DNA of 6,278 nucleotides from Chloroflexota bacterium (GCA_027624995.1 JAQBTI010000136.1:1-6278); one strand, 5' to 3'; positions 1 to 6,186 are shown, numbered from the stretch's first letter. Notes: generated by a model not told the origin, from the letters alone. Numbers and translations are program-made.

Positions 1-55
1 CTAAGGCGGGGGTCTGCAAAACCCCTATTCGGCGGTTCGAATCCGCCCGTCGCCT
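1..55 (+). tRNA. trnC: tRNA-Cys (GCA), 3' part, 5' end outside window
   Basis: The start of the window folds as the 3' two thirds of a tRNA. Bases 9-13 (GGGGT) pair with 21-25 (ACCCC) around the seven-base loop CTGCAAA, so the anticodon at 16-18 is GCA, which reads cysteine codons. A five-base variable region follows. The T arm is GGCGG (31-35), loop TTCGAAT (36-42) and CCGCC (43-47). The 3' acceptor strand is 48-54, and the discriminator base at 55 is T, as expected for tRNA-Cys (U73). The next bases are CAAAC, so the CCA tail is not encoded and must be added after transcription. The acceptor 5' strand and most of the D arm lie before base 1. Confidence 0.93.
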
Positions 56-177
56 CAAACGCATCCCACTGATTCAATGCCCGGGCGGCTCCTCGAGAAT
101 CCCCAGCCCACACCGGCGTTCGGAGAAGGTCTGAATCCGCGCCGACGTCCGAGACCGTCGAGAGAATGGAAGCGCCC

Positions 178-182
178 GGAGA
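178..182 (+). promoter_or_regulatory. Shine-Dalgarno site choosing the start at 187
   Basis: GGAGA at 178-182 lies four bases before the ATG at 187, so GGAG itself ends five bases before it. The upstream in-frame ATG at 166 has only a weak GAGAG directly before it. This favours the start at 187. Confidence 0.5.
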
Positions 183-186
183 ACCA

Positions 187-717
187 ATGACTTTCGCCGC
201 GGGTCTACTATCGCTCATCGCCGGAATTTGGCTGGGCGACAGACTGCCGGACATAGACCAACATACAAGCCTCTTGGTCCATCGCTCGGTTATCACACAC
301 GGGCCTCTCGTGCCGTTCCTCCTGTTCCTCGTGTCTTCAAGCAGGAAATCAGTTCCAGTCCGATTGTTCGTGATGGGACTCTGCGCCGCTTTCGCCGTCC
401 ATCTCGGCTTTGACCTGTTTCCAAAGGCTTGGACGGGCTTCGCCTTGATTCACATTCCGGAATACGGGTGGACCTCTCCGTTGGCTTCGGGCACCTGGAT
501 CGCTTTGAGCGGCTTCGCCTGCGTCTACATGGCTCTCAGACTGGTGAGAAACGGTCTTGAAGGCACGGTGCTGGCCGTTGGTCTGGCCGGCTCGTTCCTC
601 TATGCCGCAACCGATGAGGACGCGATGTGGCGACCCCTGCTGGCCGTCACAACCGCTACAATCGCCGCGCTGGTACTCGCCATACGGCGTCGGCCGAAAA
701 GAGGGAGGCGGCTCTAG
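187..717 (+). CDS. YdjM/DUF457-like membrane-bound putative metal-dependent hydrolase
   Basis: This is a hydrophobic protein of 176 residues (183 if the ATG at 166 is used). From the start at 187, an N-terminal hydrophobic segment is followed by LPDID (20-24), then HRSVITH (32-38), a membrane segment, and HLGFD (72-76). The D-x-D, R-x-x-x-T-H and H-x-x-x-D pattern between membrane helices is the hallmark of the YdjM/DUF457 family, inner-membrane proteins described as putative metal-dependent hydrolases. Likely metal ligands are D22, D24, H38, H72 and D76. Further probable membrane helices lie at about 101-121, 124-141 and 149-166, and the C-terminus is strongly basic (RRRPKRGRRL), consistent with a cytoplasmic end. 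The natural substrate of the family is unknown. The gene converges with the peroxiredoxin gene. Family assignment rests on motif pattern and membrane topology only. Confidence 0.72.
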   Translation: MTFAAGLLSLIAGIWLGDRLPDIDQHTSLLVHRSVITHGPLVPFLLFLVSSSRKSVPVRLFVMGLCAAFAVHLGFDLFPKAWTGFALIHIPEYGWTSPLASGTWIALSGFACVYMALRLVRNGLEGTVLAVGLAGSFLYAATDEDAMWRPLLAVTTATIAALVLAIRRRPKRGRRL

Positions 718-739
718 CGCTGGATGAACGGCCGGCACA

Positions 740-810
740 GTGACAGAAATGGTCACATTATTGTCACGTACCCCGGTGAGACAAAGCGTTACTAAGTGGC
801 AGAGGGTGAC
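740..810. repeat. Cluster of GTGAC/GTCAC words in convergent intergenic gap
   Basis: The 129-base gap between the two convergent genes holds GTGAC at 740-744, GTCAC at 752-756 and 763-767, and GTGAC at 806-810. The first pair forms a dyad, GTGAC-N7-GTCAC, and GTGACA (740-745) also pairs with TGTCAC (762-767). The two GTCAC copies are 11 bases apart. This could be a protein-binding site or a weak hairpin at the transcript ends. No T-rich tail typical of an intrinsic terminator follows on either strand. Confidence 0.35.
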
Positions 811-846
811 AAGTCGATTTCCGATGCTCCGCAGCGCACGAGCCAT

Positions 847-1320
847 TCAGGAGTCAGAATCACGATCGTTCAATGTCTTCAGGCCCTGTAGGACATCGCC
901 CTGGTGACCGCCGATGGCCAATTCATGCCGGAAGACGCCTCGCACTACACCCTCCCTATCTATGAGGTAAGTAACACGCTTTGGCCTCTTGATTAGGAGG
1001 CTCCGCTGCACGTCGTAAAGCTTGATTACTCTTTGGTCGGCGTCGGAGGCCAGAGGAAACGGGAGACCGTTTGCTTCCTTGAACATTCGGTGACTCTGTA
1101 GTGAGTCAGGGCTGACTCCCAACAGAATGGCGTCCTGTTCCTTGATGGCTTCATAGTTGTCACGGAAGCCACATGCCTCGGCTGTTCAGCCACGAGTGAA
1201 GTCTTTGAGGTAGAAATATAGAACGACGTGCTTCTTCCCGTGACAGCTAGAAAGCCGGAAGGTAGTTTCATCGTCCAGCCCTACCGAAAAGTCGGGGGCA
1301 TGGTCACCAACTTTGAGCAT
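847..1320 (-). CDS. bcp: Selenocysteine-containing peroxiredoxin, BCP/PrxQ type (TGA at 1186-1188 read as Sec)
   Basis: This is a thiol/selenol peroxidase that would reduce hydrogen peroxide and organic hydroperoxides in the cytoplasm. The full frame has 157 residues, the usual BCP length, with one internal TGA at codon 45. The protein starts MLKVGDHAPDFSV, has the Prx strand HVVLYFYLKDFT (31-42), then R-G-U-T-A-E-A-C (43-50). The TGA sits exactly where BCP proteins have the peroxidatic Cys, and Cys50 matches the resolving Cys of the C-x4-C pair. After it come GFRDNY (51-56), GVSPDS (68-73), the GLPFPL segment (85-90), and RVTYLIDREGVVR (115-127) with the likely catalytic Arg115. The ATG at 1320 has a strong Shine-Dalgarno site, while the second half (from 1122) has no start of its own. 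Odd points are Leu38 and Arg43 in place of the usual prolines of PxxxTPGC. The gene lies 93 bases downstream of the esterase on the same strand. The alternative is a nonsense mutation or sequencing error, which is less likely given the position and the SECIS-like hairpin. Confidence 0.88.
1145..1172 (-). promoter_or_regulatory. Candidate bacterial SECIS stem-loop
   Basis: On the minus strand, UGGCUUC (1171-1165) pairs perfectly with GAAGCCA (1152-1146), a seven-base-pair stem that a G-U pair (1172/1145) extends to eight. The apical loop is 12 bases, CGUGACAACUAU (1164-1153). A G is the second loop base, and GU/AC could pair further to leave a GACA tetraloop. The loop begins 21 bases after the TGA. 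Known bacterial SECIS elements lie within the coding region just after the UGA, with the apical loop roughly 16-37 bases downstream and a G in the first two loop positions. The hairpin meets these criteria and would recruit SelB with Sec-tRNA. Confidence 0.75.
1186..1188 (-). other. In-frame TGA selenocysteine codon (Sec45)
   Basis: The forward bases TCA read TGA on the minus strand and are in frame with the ATG at 1320 and the terminal TGA at 849-847. The flanking residues are T-R-G before and T-A-E-A-C after, which align this codon with the peroxidatic Cys of BCP peroxiredoxins. It is the only internal stop in the frame. Confidence 0.86.
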
Positions 1321-1324
1321 CTGA

Positions 1325-1331
1325 TCCTCTT
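1325..1331 (-). promoter_or_regulatory. Shine-Dalgarno site of the selenoprotein peroxiredoxin
   Basis: AAGAGGA on the minus strand ends four bases before the ATG at 1320. This strong site marks 1320 as the true start, and so places translation initiation upstream of the in-frame TGA. Confidence 0.75.
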
Positions 1332-1413
1332 TCAAATAGCGATAGCGTCAAATCCGCGCCGCCTAATCGCGGTCCCAGGACGCCTTAGTCCAGCCTGCTT
1401 TGCCCGAATGCGG

Positions 1414-2376
1414 CTACAGATCGCGCATGAACTGGAAGATCGCGTCGGGATGCCCGGGGATTGCCTCATGACCATAATCCGGATACACCATCAGCGTTTT
1501 TGGCGAGATTATCTTGTTGTAGGCGGCGAACTGCGTCGACGGCGGGCAGACCGTGTCCATGAGCCCAACCCCCATCATGACCCGCCCCTTAATGCGTGGC
1601 GCGAGATGCTGGACGTCGATGTAGCCAAGCTTCGTAAATATCTCGTCCTCGCGCTGATGCAGACGGTCGAATTTGCGGAAGTAGTCTCCCAGTTCGAAGT
1701 AGGCATCCTTGGCCTGGTCCATCTCCCATACCCGCTTGTAGTCGGACAGAAACGGGAAGACAGGGGCCACGAGTTTGATCTCGGGTACAAGCGACGCGCA
1801 GGCCAGCGTCAGCCCGCCTCCCTGACTGCCTCCGGTCGCACCGACGCGCGCCGGGTCAACTTCCGGCATACTCCTGACGATTCTTGCTAGTTGGGCGGTG
1901 TCGAGAAAGATCTGACGGAAGAGAAGCTTCTCCGGCGCGTCTTCGATCCAGCGGATGATGTGCCCTCTCATCGTCGGACCCTTTATGCCTCCAGCATCCT
2001 CCGACAGCCCTCCCTGGCCTCGACAGTCAAGTGCGGCGACGGTGAACCCGGCGGCGGCGAACCCTAGTTTGTCGCTCCAATCGCCTGAATTTCCGGTATA
2101 TCCGTGGAACATCAGCACCGCGGGATGTGGCTCGGGAGTGTTTTTTGGCTTAAGGAGCTTGGCGTGAATCCGAGCGCCGCCGACCCCGGTGAAGAACATG
2201 TCGAAGCAGTCGGCGAAAGACGATTGAAAGGACGACCGCACGTACTCCACTTCCGGGTCGAGGAAATCGAGCTCCCGCAGGCCGTTGTCCCAATACTGGT
2301 CGAAGTCCCCCGGTCTCGGGTTCGAGCCCTCGTACGTCTGCAACTCCTCCCAGGACATGTCAAACAGTAGCGGCAT
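1414..2376 (-). CDS. Acetylxylan esterase / cephalosporin-C deacetylase family hydrolase (AXE1)
   Basis: This is an alpha/beta hydrolase of 320 residues, close to the roughly 320 of known acetylxylan esterase/cephalosporin-C deacetylases, which remove acetyl groups from xylo-oligosaccharides and related small esters. The N-terminus MPLLFDMSWEELQTYEG and the FDQYWD segment (25-30) are typical of the family. HGYTG (91-95) forms the oxyanion region with Tyr93, and DCRGQGG (117-123) is a family signature. The nucleophile Ser184 lies in GGSQGGG (182-188). Asp274 (GLMDTVCPPST) and His303 (YPDYGHE) complete the triad with the usual spacing. There is no signal peptide, so the enzyme is probably cytoplasmic. 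AGGAG at 2390-2386 lies nine bases before the ATG. The peroxiredoxin gene follows on the same strand after 93 bases, so co-transcription is possible. The true substrate cannot be told from sequence. Confidence 0.92.
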   Translation of the reverse strand: MPLLFDMSWEELQTYEGSNPRPGDFDQYWDNGLRELDFLDPEVEYVRSSFQSSFADCFDMFFTGVGGARIHAKLLKPKNTPEPHPAVLMFHGYTGNSGDWSDKLGFAAAGFTVAALDCRGQGGLSEDAGGIKGPTMRGHIIRWIEDAPEKLLFRQIFLDTAQLARIVRSMPEVDPARVGATGGSQGGGLTLACASLVPEIKLVAPVFPFLSDYKRVWEMDQAKDAYFELGDYFRKFDRLHQREDEIFTKLGYIDVQHLAPRIKGRVMMGVGLMDTVCPPSTQFAAYNKIISPKTLMVYPDYGHEAIPGHPDAIFQFMRDL

Positions 2377-2558
2377 TGGTCAATACTCCTATCTGATTCC
2401 ACGCCATCGGCGGTCTAGGGTTTCTCGTCAGACAAGACTGAAGAAGACAGGTAGGGTATGCTTAGCTGCCAAGACCAATCGGGCGTATTGTGGACGCTCT
2501 GGAAACGCCTCGGCGACTGCGCCGTCAAGATATCACGGCCAGCGGCCGCCGCGCGACT

Positions 2559-2565
2559 AGGAGGA
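2559..2565 (+). promoter_or_regulatory. Shine-Dalgarno site deciding the GTG start at 2570
   Basis: AGGAGGA is a near-perfect anti-16S complement and ends four bases before the GTG at 2570. The ATG at 2565 is out of frame, so GTG is the start. The rest of the 193-base divergent gap (2377-2569) shows no clear -35/-10 pair on either strand, although promoters for both directions should lie there. Confidence 0.75.
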
Positions 2566-2569
2566 TGTT

Positions 2570-4165
2570 GTGAGCTTCGATCTGCTCATCAAGAACGGGA
2601 CGATAGTAGACGGGACCGGTAGTCTGCGATACGACGCCGATCTAGGGATCAGCGGGGGCAAGATCGAGGCCATCGGTCGCTTGGAGGACGCCGAGGCGGG
2701 GCGCCTCATCGATGCGTCAGAACTCATCGTCGCACCCGGGTTCATCGACATGCATTCGCATTCCGACGTTACTCTGCTGGACGATCCCGGCGGAGAGAGC
2801 AAGGTCCACCAGGGCGTTACGACCGAAGTTGTGGGCAACTGTGGTTTCTCGCCGTTCCCTATCGGGCCGGACGGACCAGAAGGCGCAAGCGACCCCGACA
2901 TGGCCTCGGATTACCCCTGGACCTGGAACGACCTGGACGGCTGGGCCTCTACACTCGAATCAAACGGTATTAGCATAAACATGGCCCCACAGGTCGGCCA
3001 TTCGGCGATCCGGGCAGCGGCGGGCCTCAACGTCGACCGACGACCGACGAAGGACGAGCTTCAGGCGATGCGAAGGCTCGTCACGGAGTCGGTCGAGCAG
3101 GGCGCCTTCAGCCTGTCCACGGGCCTGACGGTGGCGCCGTCCATGTTTGGCGACACCGACGAAATCGTAGCGCTTGCGGAGGCCTTGGCCCCGTTCGACG
3201 GCGCCTTCTACGTGACCCACGCGCGCGTCTGGGCCGGCAACCATGTCAACGCCGTCGAAGAGGCCATGGAGATCGGACGACGGGCCGGCGTCCCCGTTTC
3301 GTACTCGCACATGGCGATCATCGACTCGCGGTTCTACGGTACGGGTGAATCGATGATCGCGCCCATAGAGCGAGCGCGCTCCGAAGGGCTGGACGCGACT
3401 TACGACGTCTACCCATATACGGCCGCCGGCTCGCATCTCGGGCAGATGGTCCCCACGTGGCTCAACGAAGGGGGCGAGAGCGCAATGCTGCGGCGGCTAA
3501 GAGAGCCCGCGACCCGTCAGAAGGCACTCGACGAAATCCGGACCGGTCACTTCGGAGGCCTTCCCTGGCGGTTCGACACAATCGTCATCAGCTACGTCAA
3601 GAGCGAGGCCAATCAGAGCATCGTAGGCAAGTCAGTCCAGCAGGTCGCCACCGAGCGAAATCAGGACCCCCACGAGACATACCTCGCGCTGCTCGACGAG
3701 GAAGACAACCACGTCGGGGCCGTGATCCACAATCGAGTCGAGAGCGACGTCAGGTACTTCCTCACCCATCCTCTGGCCATGATCGGCTCGGATGGCAACG
3801 CCATCTCCCCCACGGGTGTCCATTCCAAGGAGAAGCCGCATCCGAGATTCTACGGGACCTATCCACGGATACTCGGTCGTTACGTCCGAGAGCAGTCGTT
3901 GATGTCCCTGGAGACCGCGGTCCACAAGATGACCGGCATGCCGGCGGATAGGCTTCCCCTCAAAGACAGGGGTCGTGTGGAGGAGGGCTTGGTCGCAGAC
4001 CTGGCCATCTTTGACCCAAATGAAGTGATAGACCGTGCGACGTTCGACGACCCGCACCAGCTCGCCGCGGGCATACGCCACGTGCTCGTGAACGGCGAAT
4101 CGGTCGTCTCCGACGGCGTGCACACGGGTGCGCGCCCAGGCAGAGTGCTGCGGCGGGGTAGTTGA
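2570..4165 (+). CDS. N-acyl-D-amino-acid deacylase family amidohydrolase
   Basis: This 531-residue metal-dependent amidohydrolase belongs to the D-aminoacylase branch, whose members hydrolyse N-acyl-D-amino acids to a D-amino acid and a carboxylate. The N-terminal beta domain (DLLIKNGTIVDGTG, 4-17) leads into GFIDMHSHSD (57-66) with His62 and His64. GNCGFSP (89-95) gives the bridging metal ligand Cys91, VTHAR (215-219) gives His217, and YSHM (245-248) gives His247. DVYPY (279-283) follows, and IGSDGNA (405-411) supplies the catalytic Asp408. The spacing matches the known A. faecalis D-aminoacylase ligands (H67, H69, C96, H220, H250), while the catalytic Asp falls about 40 residues later than D366, so the C-terminal half is longer. 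The Lys that usually follows the fourth His (SHxK) is missing, so substrate choice may differ. The C-terminal segment has the typical GLVADLAIFDP. A ligase gene follows after 34 bases. The enzyme is probably cytoplasmic. Confidence 0.92.
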   Translation: MSFDLLIKNGTIVDGTGSLRYDADLGISGGKIEAIGRLEDAEAGRLIDASELIVAPGFIDMHSHSDVTLLDDPGGESKVHQGVTTEVVGNCGFSPFPIGPDGPEGASDPDMASDYPWTWNDLDGWASTLESNGISINMAPQVGHSAIRAAAGLNVDRRPTKDELQAMRRLVTESVEQGAFSLSTGLTVAPSMFGDTDEIVALAEALAPFDGAFYVTHARVWAGNHVNAVEEAMEIGRRAGVPVSYSHMAIIDSRFYGTGESMIAPIERARSEGLDATYDVYPYTAAGSHLGQMVPTWLNEGGESAMLRRLREPATRQKALDEIRTGHFGGLPWRFDTIVISYVKSEANQSIVGKSVQQVATERNQDPHETYLALLDEEDNHVGAVIHNRVESDVRYFLTHPLAMIGSDGNAISPTGVHSKEKPHPRFYGTYPRILGRYVREQSLMSLETAVHKMTGMPADRLPLKDRGRVEEGLVADLAIFDPNEVIDRATFDDPHQLAAGIRHVLVNGESVVSDGVHTGARPGRVLRRGS

Positions 4166-4199
4166 CTCACTCTTAAACCAGACGGCGAGGCTGAGAAAG

Positions 4200-5765
4200 A
4201 TGCGACTTCACGATTTCGTTGACTACCATGCCCGGGAGCACCCGGATGCCGAGTTCGCCGTTCTGGGAGACCGGAAGCTCACCTACGGAGACGCCAACGA
4301 GCAGATCAACCGCTTGGCCAACGCCTTCTCCAGCACGGGTATCCAGAAGGGAGACCGGGTCGCGGTCCTGTCAAAGAACAGCATCGACTACGTGATTCTG
4401 TATTACGCCGCCTCCAAAGCGGGCGTCGTGCCGGTCCCGCTGAACTACCGCCTTACGCCGCCGGAGTGGACTCACATCATCAACGACTCCCAGGCCAGGA
4501 TGCTGATCGCTTCTGCGGATTACGTGCAATCCGTCGATACCACACGGAGTGAGCTTCGAGACGTGGGACATTTTGTCTCCATCGGCGGGCCAGACACGCC
4601 GGGTTGGACCGACTATCGAGGCTGGGTAGGCGGACAACCTGCAACACCGACTCGGCAGTCCATCACGCCGGACGATGACGTGGTCCAGATGTACACCAGC
4701 GGCACCACCGGTCATCCCAAGGGCGCGGTGCTCACCCACGGCAGCCTGACGGCGAACCTCGGCCAGTGCTCTCCGGCACTCGACTTTCGGCCAGGGGAGC
4801 GCGTCTTGATCGTCGCCCCGCTGTACCACGTCGCCGCTGCCTTCATTGCGTTTTCGGCGAACCACAAAGGGTCAAGTCTCTATGTATACGAAGACTTCGA
4901 CCCGGTAGAGGTGGTCAGGGCCATGGACCAGGAGAAAATTCGCTGGGCCTTGCTCGTTCCGGCCATGATTCAGGCCTGCCTCGTGGCCGTGCCGGAGGTT
5001 GCACAGCGAAGCTATGCCGATCTGAGGGGCATAGTATACGGAGCATCCCCCATCGCCGAGGAGACGCTCCGCCGAGCCGCGGGCGCCTTCAAGTGCGAGT
5101 TTGTCCAGGCATTCGGCCAGACCGAGCTGTCCTCGGTGGCCACCGTCTTGAGTCCCGACGACCACCGGCGTGCCCTGGTAGGCAAACCAGAGCTTCTGCT
5201 TTCCGCGGGTAGGCCGGTGCTGGGCACCGATTTGCGGATAGTGGATGAAGACGACAACCCGGTGGCCAACGGGACCATGGGAGAGATCGTCGTTCGAGGC
5301 CCCCAGATGATGAAGGGATACTGGAATCTGCCGGATGAAACGGCAGAAGCTATGCGCGGAGGATGGATGCACACCGGCGACGCGGGCACATTGGACGACG
5401 AAGGCTATGTGTATGTCCAGGATCGGGTCAAGGACATGATCGTGTCGGGCGGAGAGAACGTCTACCCCAGAATGGTGGAGGACGTTCTGTTCAAGCACCC
5501 GGCCATCGCCGACGCGGCGGTGATTGGCGTGCCCGACGACCAGTGGGGTGAGACGGTGAAGGCCGTGGTCCTCTTGCGGGAAGGGGCCTCAGCCACAGAG
5601 GACGAGATCATCGAGTTTTGCCGGGGCCGGATGGGCGGCTTCCAGCGCCCCAGATCAGTGGACTTCGTCGCCAGCCTGCCGCGCAACCCCAGCGGAAAAA
5701 TCCTCAAGCGGGAGCTGCGGGAGCCTTACTGGGAGGGCCGAGGCCGGCGCGTCGCCGGAGCATGA
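4200..5765 (+). CDS. Acyl-CoA synthetase / AMP-dependent ligase (ANL superfamily)
   Basis: This enzyme activates a carboxylic acid with ATP to an acyl-adenylate and then a CoA thioester. From the ATG at 4200 it has 521 residues, the usual length. A longer frame reaches back to 4128 but would overlap the deacylase gene, and its extra 24 residues do not look like the family, whereas MRLHDFVDYHAREHPD does. GAGG at 4187-4190 is an acceptable ribosome site. Core motifs are complete: the P-loop YTSGTTGHPKG (165-175), AFGQTE (304-309), HTGD (391-394), DRVKDMIVSGGENVYP (from 408), and NPSGKILKREL with catalytic Lys500. The C-terminus ends about 20 residues after this lysine. The gene starts 34 bases after the deacylase stop, so the two probably form an operon. 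The acid substrate (fatty, aromatic or other) cannot be assigned from sequence. Confidence 0.94.
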   Translation: MRLHDFVDYHAREHPDAEFAVLGDRKLTYGDANEQINRLANAFSSTGIQKGDRVAVLSKNSIDYVILYYAASKAGVVPVPLNYRLTPPEWTHIINDSQARMLIASADYVQSVDTTRSELRDVGHFVSIGGPDTPGWTDYRGWVGGQPATPTRQSITPDDDVVQMYTSGTTGHPKGAVLTHGSLTANLGQCSPALDFRPGERVLIVAPLYHVAAAFIAFSANHKGSSLYVYEDFDPVEVVRAMDQEKIRWALLVPAMIQACLVAVPEVAQRSYADLRGIVYGASPIAEETLRRAAGAFKCEFVQAFGQTELSSVATVLSPDDHRRALVGKPELLLSAGRPVLGTDLRIVDEDDNPVANGTMGEIVVRGPQMMKGYWNLPDETAEAMRGGWMHTGDAGTLDDEGYVYVQDRVKDMIVSGGENVYPRMVEDVLFKHPAIADAAVIGVPDDQWGETVKAVVLLREGASATEDEIIEFCRGRMGGFQRPRSVDFVASLPRNPSGKILKRELREPYWEGRGRRVAGA

Positions 5766-5811
5766 GGTGATGGAGCTGCGGACATACACCACGCTCCAGA
5801 CATCCCTTACC

Positions 5812-5819
5812 AAAGAGGA
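5812..5819 (+). promoter_or_regulatory. Shine-Dalgarno site of the small HExxH protein
   Basis: AAAGAGGA ends eight bases before the ATG at 5828 and resembles the ribosome site of the selenoprotein gene. It supports the small frame as a real gene. Confidence 0.6.
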
Positions 5820-5827
5820 CCCGGCTC

Positions 5828-6127
5828 ATGCGAATCGCAAGAGGCAGGATAGAGTTCAAAGTCCGGAAAATCCCGCTCCCGTTTCCCGAGCGGGTCTACG
5901 CCGTCACCATCTGGCCGGTCATCTTCTACGAGCCACACGTATGGGATGACGTCTGCGTGCAGGCCCATGAGCGGTATCACTGGCGGGACCAGATTCGATG
6001 GCTCCTGGTTCCCTGGTTCGCCGCGTACCTCTTACTGAGGCCGTTCTACGGAGGTGGTGACGAGCATCCACTCGAAAGAGAGGCGTATCGCCTTCAGAGG
6101 CTCTGTAAAGAGGATTCGCGGCAGTAG
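5828..6127 (+). CDS. Small HExxH-motif putative metalloprotein, 99 aa, unknown function
   Basis: I do not recognise a named family with certainty. The 99-residue protein begins with a basic stretch and the segment IPLPFPERVYAVTIWPVIFY. It then has QAHERYHWRDQ (45-55), which contains HExxH (H47, E48, H51), the zinc-binding and catalytic pattern of metallopeptidases. A hydrophobic stretch WLLVPWFAAYLLL (58-70) could be a membrane helix or a buried hairpin. EHPLEREAYR (79-88) offers Glu83 or Glu85 as a third zinc ligand, as in gluzincins. Small proteins with this layout (HExxH, aromatic helix, then FE/LE-x-EAY) occur as unassigned proteins in many bacteria. It starts 62 bases after the ligase, so it may be the last gene of that operon. 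Whether it is a peptidase or only binds metal is open. Confidence 0.72.
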   Translation: MRIARGRIEFKVRKIPLPFPERVYAVTIWPVIFYEPHVWDDVCVQAHERYHWRDQIRWLLVPWFAAYLLLRPFYGGGDEHPLEREAYRLQRLCKEDSRQ

Positions 6128-6164
6128 AAGTCCGCTTCCCCGGTTTCGGCTCGAAGCGTCCGAT

Positions 6165-6186
6165 GGCTCGTACGAGCCTAGCTCGT
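6165..6186. repeat. Overlapping inverted repeats GCTCGT/ACGAGC
   Basis: GGCTCGTACGAGCC at 6165-6178 is a perfect 14-base palindrome. The right arm ACGAGC (6172-6177) can instead pair with a second GCTCGT (6181-6186) around the three-base loop CTA. The site lies between two convergent genes and overlaps the stop codon of the minus-strand gene. It may act as a transcript-end hairpin, but no T tract follows on either strand. Confidence 0.4.

Noticed and set aside
128..143. Possible tRNA fragment copy (attachment-site remnant) downstream of tRNA-Cys
   Set aside because: GGTCTG and GAATCCGC both recur from the tRNA, but they are separate short words that are contiguous here and not in the tRNA. 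No integrase is visible, so chance is likelier.
847..1122. Short stand-alone 91-residue thioredoxin-fold protein starting at a TTG codon
   Set aside because: It is the C-terminal part of the peroxiredoxin. The frame continues upstream through homologous sequence to the ATG at 1320, broken only by the TGA at the catalytic position, and the TTG has no ribosome site.
1186..1188. Pseudogene reading of the peroxiredoxin (nonsense mutation)
   Set aside because: A random stop would rarely fall on the one catalytic Cys codon. No frameshift or second stop is present and a SECIS-like hairpin follows. It remains the main alternative.
1228..1890. Plus-strand open frame of 220 codons opposite the esterase and peroxiredoxin
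   Set aside because: It lies antisense to two well-supported genes, has no recognisable motif, and its composition is that of a mirror frame in GC-rich DNA.
2377..2569. Sigma-70-like promoters in the divergent gap
   Set aside because: A TATGCT near 2458 resembles a -10 box, but no matching -35 box lies at the right distance on either strand.
4128..4199. Extended N-terminus of the acyl-CoA synthetase
   Set aside because: The extra 24 residues overlap the deacylase gene, do not resemble the family, and the ATG at 4200 begins exactly where homologues begin.
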